From the NCBI GenBank assembly GCA_001898645.1, contig MKUQ01000035.1:21539-85538 (forward strand): a stretch of DNA of 64,000 nt. Direction: 5' to 3'. The position numbers and the translations under genes are program-made. Positions 60,429 to 64,000 of this stretch are shown here, piece by piece (position 1 is the stretch's first letter; each line of letters begins with the position of its first letter). The notes beneath the pieces were generated by a model, which saw only the letters and a program-made list of their open reading frames with translations, did no database searches and was not told the origin of the DNA. The stretch is from Burkholderiales bacterium 70-64 (GTDB lineage: Bacteria > Pseudomonadota > Gammaproteobacteria > Burkholderiales > Burkholderiaceae_E).

Positions 60429-61339
60429 GCCGGCGCTTCCACCGGCGGCGCCTGGCGCGACCAGAAGGTGGCCAGGGAAAGGCCGGCGACGATGTGCCAG
60501 ATGCCCCACCACGCGGTGACCACCGCCATGCCGCCGAGGCCGTCGAAGAAGTTGAAGATGAGGATCAGCCCCAGCCCGGAATTCTGGATCCCGCACTCGA
60601 TGCATACGGCGCGCCGGTCCCGCTCCGGCAGCCCGGTGGCCCAGGCCAGGCCGTAGCCCGTGAGCAGCGCCGAGGCGTTGTGCACGAAGACCACGCCCAC
60701 CACCATGCCGACGTAGAGCGTGAAGTACTGCCAGTTGGCGCCGAGCGCCGCCAGCACGAAGACCAGGAAGAAGACGAGCGAAAACACCTTCATCGGCTTT
60801 TGCGCCCGCTGCGTGAAGCGCGGCCAGCGCCGCGACACGAGCAGGCCCGCCGCCAGCGGCAGGCCGAGCAGGAGCAGGACGTGCAGGAACATCTCGAGCG
60901 GATTCATCGCCACCTGGCGCAGGATGGGCTGCGCCGGCTCGTAGAGCCCGCCCCAGAAGGCGATGTTGAGCGGCGTCATGAAGATCGCCGCGAGCGTCGA
61001 CAGGGTGCTGATCGACACCGACAGGGCGGTATTGCCCCTGGCGAAATGGGTGAGGAAGTTGGAGATGTTGCCGGCCGGGCAGGACGAGACCAGGATCATG
61101 CCCAGCGCGATGCTCGGCCGCGGCTCGAGGAGCAGGACCAGCAGGTAGGTGAAGGCGGGGAAGACGAGGTGATGGCCGAGCAGCCCGATCGCCAGGGCGC
61201 GCGGCGTGCGCAGCGCTTCCCTGAAGTCGGAAGCCTTCAGTTCGAGCGAGACGCCGAACATGACGAAGCCCAGCACGCAGTTCAGGATGAACAGCGTCTG
61301 CGGATTGAAGTTGAGCCGGACGAGATCGATGTCGGTCAT
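60425..61339 (-). CDS. bile acid:sodium symporter (BASS) family transporter
   Basis: LFILNCVLGFVMFGVSLELKASDFREALRTPRALAIGLLGHHLVFPAFTYLLVLLL...MILVSSCPAGNISNFLTHFARGNTALSVSISTLSTLAAIFMTPLNIAFW. Confidence 0.93.
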   Translation of the reverse strand: MTDIDLVRLNFNPQTLFILNCVLGFVMFGVSLELKASDFREALRTPRALAIGLLGHHLVFPAFTYLLVLLLEPRPSIALGMILVSSCPAGNISNFLTHFARGNTALSVSISTLSTLAAIFMTPLNIAFWGGLYEPAQPILRQVAMNPLEMFLHVLLLLGLPLAAGLLVSRRWPRFTQRAQKPMKVFSLVFFLVFVLAALGANWQYFTLYVGMVVGVVFVHNASALLTGYGLAWATGLPERDRRAVCIECGIQNSGLGLILIFNFFDGLGGMAVVTAWWGIWHIVAGLSLATFWSRQAPPVEAPA

Positions 61340-61349
61340 GGCTGCCTCT

Positions 61350-63104
61350 TCACCTGCCGGCCGGTTCCTCGTGCATCTTCTTGAAGTGCATCAGCCCCGG
61401 CGCCCACATGTGCTTGACGGGATCGACGTCGACGTGAACGACCGAGCAGCGGCCCGACTCGAGGGCGCGCTGCAGGGCCGGCCTGAGCGCCTTCGGGTCG
61501 GAGACCCGCTCGCCGTACGCACCCATCGACTCGCCCAGCTTGTCGAAGGCGATCTCGCCGAGGTCGGCCTTGATGGTCTCCTCGGGCCCGAGGTGCTTGA
61601 ACAGCATGGTCTTGAAGGGGCGCAGCATGAACTGCTGGTTCATCTTCACCATGCCCCACTGCCGGTCGCACAGCACGATGTAGATCACCTGCGCCTTGTT
61701 GCGGACCGCCGTCTCCACCTCCTGCGGGTGGAAGCCGAAGGCGCCGTCGCCGATGATGCAGCACACCGGCTTGCCCGGCAGCGCCACTGCCGCGCCCACC
61801 GCCTGCGCCATGCCGGCGCCCAGCATGCCGAACTTGAAGGTCGACAGGATGCGGTTGGGCACGTCGGCGCGATGGTAGAACATGGCCCAGATGGTGGCGT
61901 TGCCGCCGTCGGCCACCAGCACGCTGTCCTTGGGGAACACCTCGCCGCAGGCCGCGGCGATGTGCGCCGGATGCATGGGGATGGCCGTGTCGGCGAGCGC
62001 CTTGTCCCAGCCGGCGCGGTCCTCGCGCATGGCCTTGGCGTAGCCGGCGACGCGCGCGCGGCGCGGCTCGAGGTTCATCTCGCCCTTGCGCCGCTCCAGC
62101 TCGTCGCCGAGCCGTTCGAGGAAGCGCCCGGCGTCGGCCTGGATGGCGAGGTCGGCCGGCTTGTTGAGGCCGAGGACGTCGGGATCGATATCGACCTGGA
62201 TGGTCTTCTGCCCGGACGGATCGCGCCAGTAGGGCGGCTTGCCCCACCAGTCGGTCTCGCCGAGGCGCGAGCCGACGATCAGCGCCACGTCGGCGTCGTT
62301 GCGCACCTTGTGGTTCACCTTGACGTGCGGCATCGGCATGGCCAGCGGCGAGGTCTCCGGAAGCACGCCGCGCGCCGCCCAGCTCGTCGTCATCGGCGAG
62401 TGCAGCAGCTCGGCCACGCGCGCCAGGGCCTCGAAGGCGCCGGCGTGGATCACGCCGCTGCCGGCGTGGATCATCGGCGCCTGGGCGGCGACCAGCAGCT
62501 CGGCCGCGCGCGCCACCTGCTCCGCAGCCGGTTCGAGCGGCGTCGCGCTGCGGTACTGGTGCGGCGCCCAGAAGGCGACGTCGGCCTTCTCCTTGCCGTT
62601 CAGGATGCTCTCGGGCACGTCCACGTGCACCACGCCGGGCCGCCCCTCCCAGCTCTTGCGCAAGGCCTTGCGCATCAGCTCCGGCACGCGCGCGAAGCTC
62701 GAGACGGCCGTGCTCCACTTGGCGATCCTGCCGATGACGCCGCTCTGGTCGAAGCACTGGTACGCGCCGCCGCGGTCGGGGTACATGATGCCGGGCCGGC
62801 GCGCGCTGGTGACGACCAGCACGCGGTTGCCTTCTCCCTGCTCCACCACCAGGCCGGGCAGGATGTTGGCCACGCCCGGGCCGTTGCTGGCCATGCACAC
62901 TCCGAGCTTGCCCGTCAGCCGCGCATAGGCGCCCGCCATGTGCGCGGCGCTGGTCTCGTGGCGCGGCGTCACGATCTCGATGCCCAGCCGGTGCAGGGCC
63001 GAGTAGAAGCCGAAATAGGTGCCGTCGATGATGCCGAACACCTTCTCGACACCCTCGTTCTGCAACATGCGGGCGATCACCTCGCCGCCGCTGATTTCCG
63101 CCAT
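61350..63104 (-). CDS. thiamine pyrophosphate-dependent enzyme (acetolactate synthase-like family)
   Basis: MAEISGGEVIARMLQNEGVEKVFGIIDG...TPRHETSAAHMAGAYARLTGKLGVCMASNGPGVANILPGL...TPP-binding IIGDGAFGFHPQEVETAVRNKAQVIYIVLCDRQWG; alternative ATG at 63137. Confidence 0.93.
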   Translation of the reverse strand: MAEISGGEVIARMLQNEGVEKVFGIIDGTYFGFYSALHRLGIEIVTPRHETSAAHMAGAYARLTGKLGVCMASNGPGVANILPGLVVEQGEGNRVLVVTSARRPGIMYPDRGGAYQCFDQSGVIGRIAKWSTAVSSFARVPELMRKALRKSWEGRPGVVHVDVPESILNGKEKADVAFWAPHQYRSATPLEPAAEQVARAAELLVAAQAPMIHAGSGVIHAGAFEALARVAELLHSPMTTSWAARGVLPETSPLAMPMPHVKVNHKVRNDADVALIVGSRLGETDWWGKPPYWRDPSGQKTIQVDIDPDVLGLNKPADLAIQADAGRFLERLGDELERRKGEMNLEPRRARVAGYAKAMREDRAGWDKALADTAIPMHPAHIAAACGEVFPKDSVLVADGGNATIWAMFYHRADVPNRILSTFKFGMLGAGMAQAVGAAVALPGKPVCCIIGDGAFGFHPQEVETAVRNKAQVIYIVLCDRQWGMVKMNQQFMLRPFKTMLFKHLGPEETIKADLGEIAFDKLGESMGAYGERVSDPKALRPALQRALESGRCSVVHVDVDPVKHMWAPGLMHFKKMHEEPAGR

Positions 63105-63192
63105 CGCGTGTTTCCTCGCATCGCCGGGAATCGGCAACGCCGGCGATCATTGCATGGCGGCCACTCCCTGACAATAACGAACGGAACGGACG

Positions 63193-63215
63193 AGCCCCGG
63201 GCGAGGCCCGGGGCT
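63193..63215 (-). terminator. strong stem-loop AGCCCCGGGC-GAG-GCCCGGGGCT downstream of the hemerythrin gene
   Basis: Perfect 10-bp arms, 3-nt loop; 48 nt after the minus-strand stop at 63263; weak T-tract. Confidence 0.6.
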
Positions 63216-63262
63216 GCGTCGATCGCGGTACGGCGCCCGCCGGGCCCCGGCGGACCCGGAGC

Positions 63263-63700
63263 TCAGGCCGCCTGGTGCTCCGCGCAGCTCGCGTGGCGTT
63301 CGATCAGCGGGTAGAAGTCGCGATCCTCGTGCCGCATCCGGTCGTATATCGACTTCAGCACCCGGTTGGCATCGGCGCGAAAGCCCTCGGCATCGCCGAT
63401 GACGCGGTCCGCGGTGTTCCACCGCCGTGCGAATTCCATATAGGCCGACAGGATCGAGCGCATCTCCTCCTGGAACCGCGCGCCCAGGCGGGCCAGCGTC
63501 CGGTTGCCGCTTTGCTGCAGCGCCGGGTACAGCAGGCGGTCCTCGGCGCCCAGGTGCAGCTTGATCACCGAGCTCATCGAGACGATGCCCCGGGCGATCT
63601 CGGCAGCGTTCCGGGCCACGCCCGCGCGGCTCAGCGTCCTGAGCGCGGCGATGCCGTCGAGGATCTCGGTGTGCTCGTGCTTGAAGCGGTCGATGTTCAT
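63263..63700 (-). CDS. hemerythrin HHE cation-binding domain protein
   Basis: MNIDRFKHEHTEILDGIAALRTLSRAG...VIKLHLGAEDRLLYPALQQSGN...YDRMRHEDRDFYPLIERH: HExxH/HxxxE/HxxxD-type ligand pattern. Confidence 0.92.
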   Translation of the reverse strand: MNIDRFKHEHTEILDGIAALRTLSRAGVARNAAEIARGIVSMSSVIKLHLGAEDRLLYPALQQSGNRTLARLGARFQEEMRSILSAYMEFARRWNTADRVIGDAEGFRADANRVLKSIYDRMRHEDRDFYPLIERHASCAEHQAA

Positions 63701-63726
63701 GGTTCGTTCTCCGTCGGCACAGGTAA

Positions 63727-63749
63727 AAGATATATACGATGTAAATCTT
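63727..63749. promoter_or_regulatory. NsrR-like operator aagatatatacgatgtaaatctt
   Basis: 11-1-11 architecture; 16/22 match by hand to AAGATGYATTT-N-AAATRCATCTT; 27 nt upstream of the hemerythrin ATG. Confidence 0.6.
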
Positions 63750-64000
63750 ATTCCCGTACCCAAAACCGGCGTCCTGGGCGCCTCATGAAAGCGATGAACG
63801 GAGGCACGGACCAGACGAGCGGCGCGTGCAATTGCGATCGTTCGCGCCAGTCGACATCGAGGGCGGGGTGCCGGCGCATGGCCGGCGAGGTAGCTGATGG
63901 GTTCGACACGGGATGGCCGGCACACGTTGCGCATCAGGTGTCCTAGTCGAGACTTGATCTGACGGACACGCCGCCTAAGCGGCCTCGGCAGCCGGTTCGG

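Noticed and set aside
63780-64000. Possible gene start at the right edge
   Set aside because: Only short ORFs and no recognisable motif before the window ends; insufficient evidence.

Overview
This is a GC-rich chromosomal window, probably from a betaproteobacterium (an inference from gene content and style, not tested). It is densely packed with metabolic, transport and regulatory genes. I saw no rRNA, tRNA, CRISPR array, transposase or prophage.

Main blocks, left to right:
(1) 0-10 kb: a CoA-dependent catabolic cluster with an FAD monooxygenase cut by the left edge, acyl-CoA dehydrogenase, aldehyde dehydrogenase, Bug/TctC binding protein, mandelate racemase-like enolase, two CaiB/BaiF CoA transferases and a TetR regulator. 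Two near-identical palindromes mark a probable regulon.
(2) 10-12.4 kb: pobA, a histidine phosphatase and a PsiF-like protein.
(3) 12.6-15.9 kb: a five-CxxCH cytochrome c and two phosphoribosyltransferases.
(4) 16-23.7 kb: a TetR-controlled MacAB/TolC-like export system, then a two-component system with a PepSY protein.
(5) 23.8-26.7 kb: MarR and two thiol-redox proteins with a duplicated operator, then a TetR/FmdE-like divergent pair.
(6) 26.8-33.2 kb: a complete Rrf2-sufBCDSU-sufT locus.
(7) 33.3-43.8 kb: TonB receptor, class A PBP, DapA-like, AMP nucleosidase, a zinc phospholipase C/S1-P1-fold protein and a radical-SAM sulfatase-maturase-like protein.
(8) 44-58.6 kb: a fused 5-oxoprolinase/hydantoinase, then a long FadH-like reductase - branched-chain ABC - TetR - acyl-CoA ligase - EamA - thioesterase operon.
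(9) 58.6-63.7 kb: a minus-strand TPP enzyme/BASS/epimerase/SDR operon and a hemerythrin gene with an NsrR-like site.

The most interesting signals are the operator palindromes, which tie regulators to uncharacterised catabolic and redox clusters. Others are the five-heme cytochrome with a decayed 18-bp repeat at its 5' end, and a pair of mutually exclusive hairpins in the Bug gene leader. All functional names come from reading the translated proteins; no database search was run.
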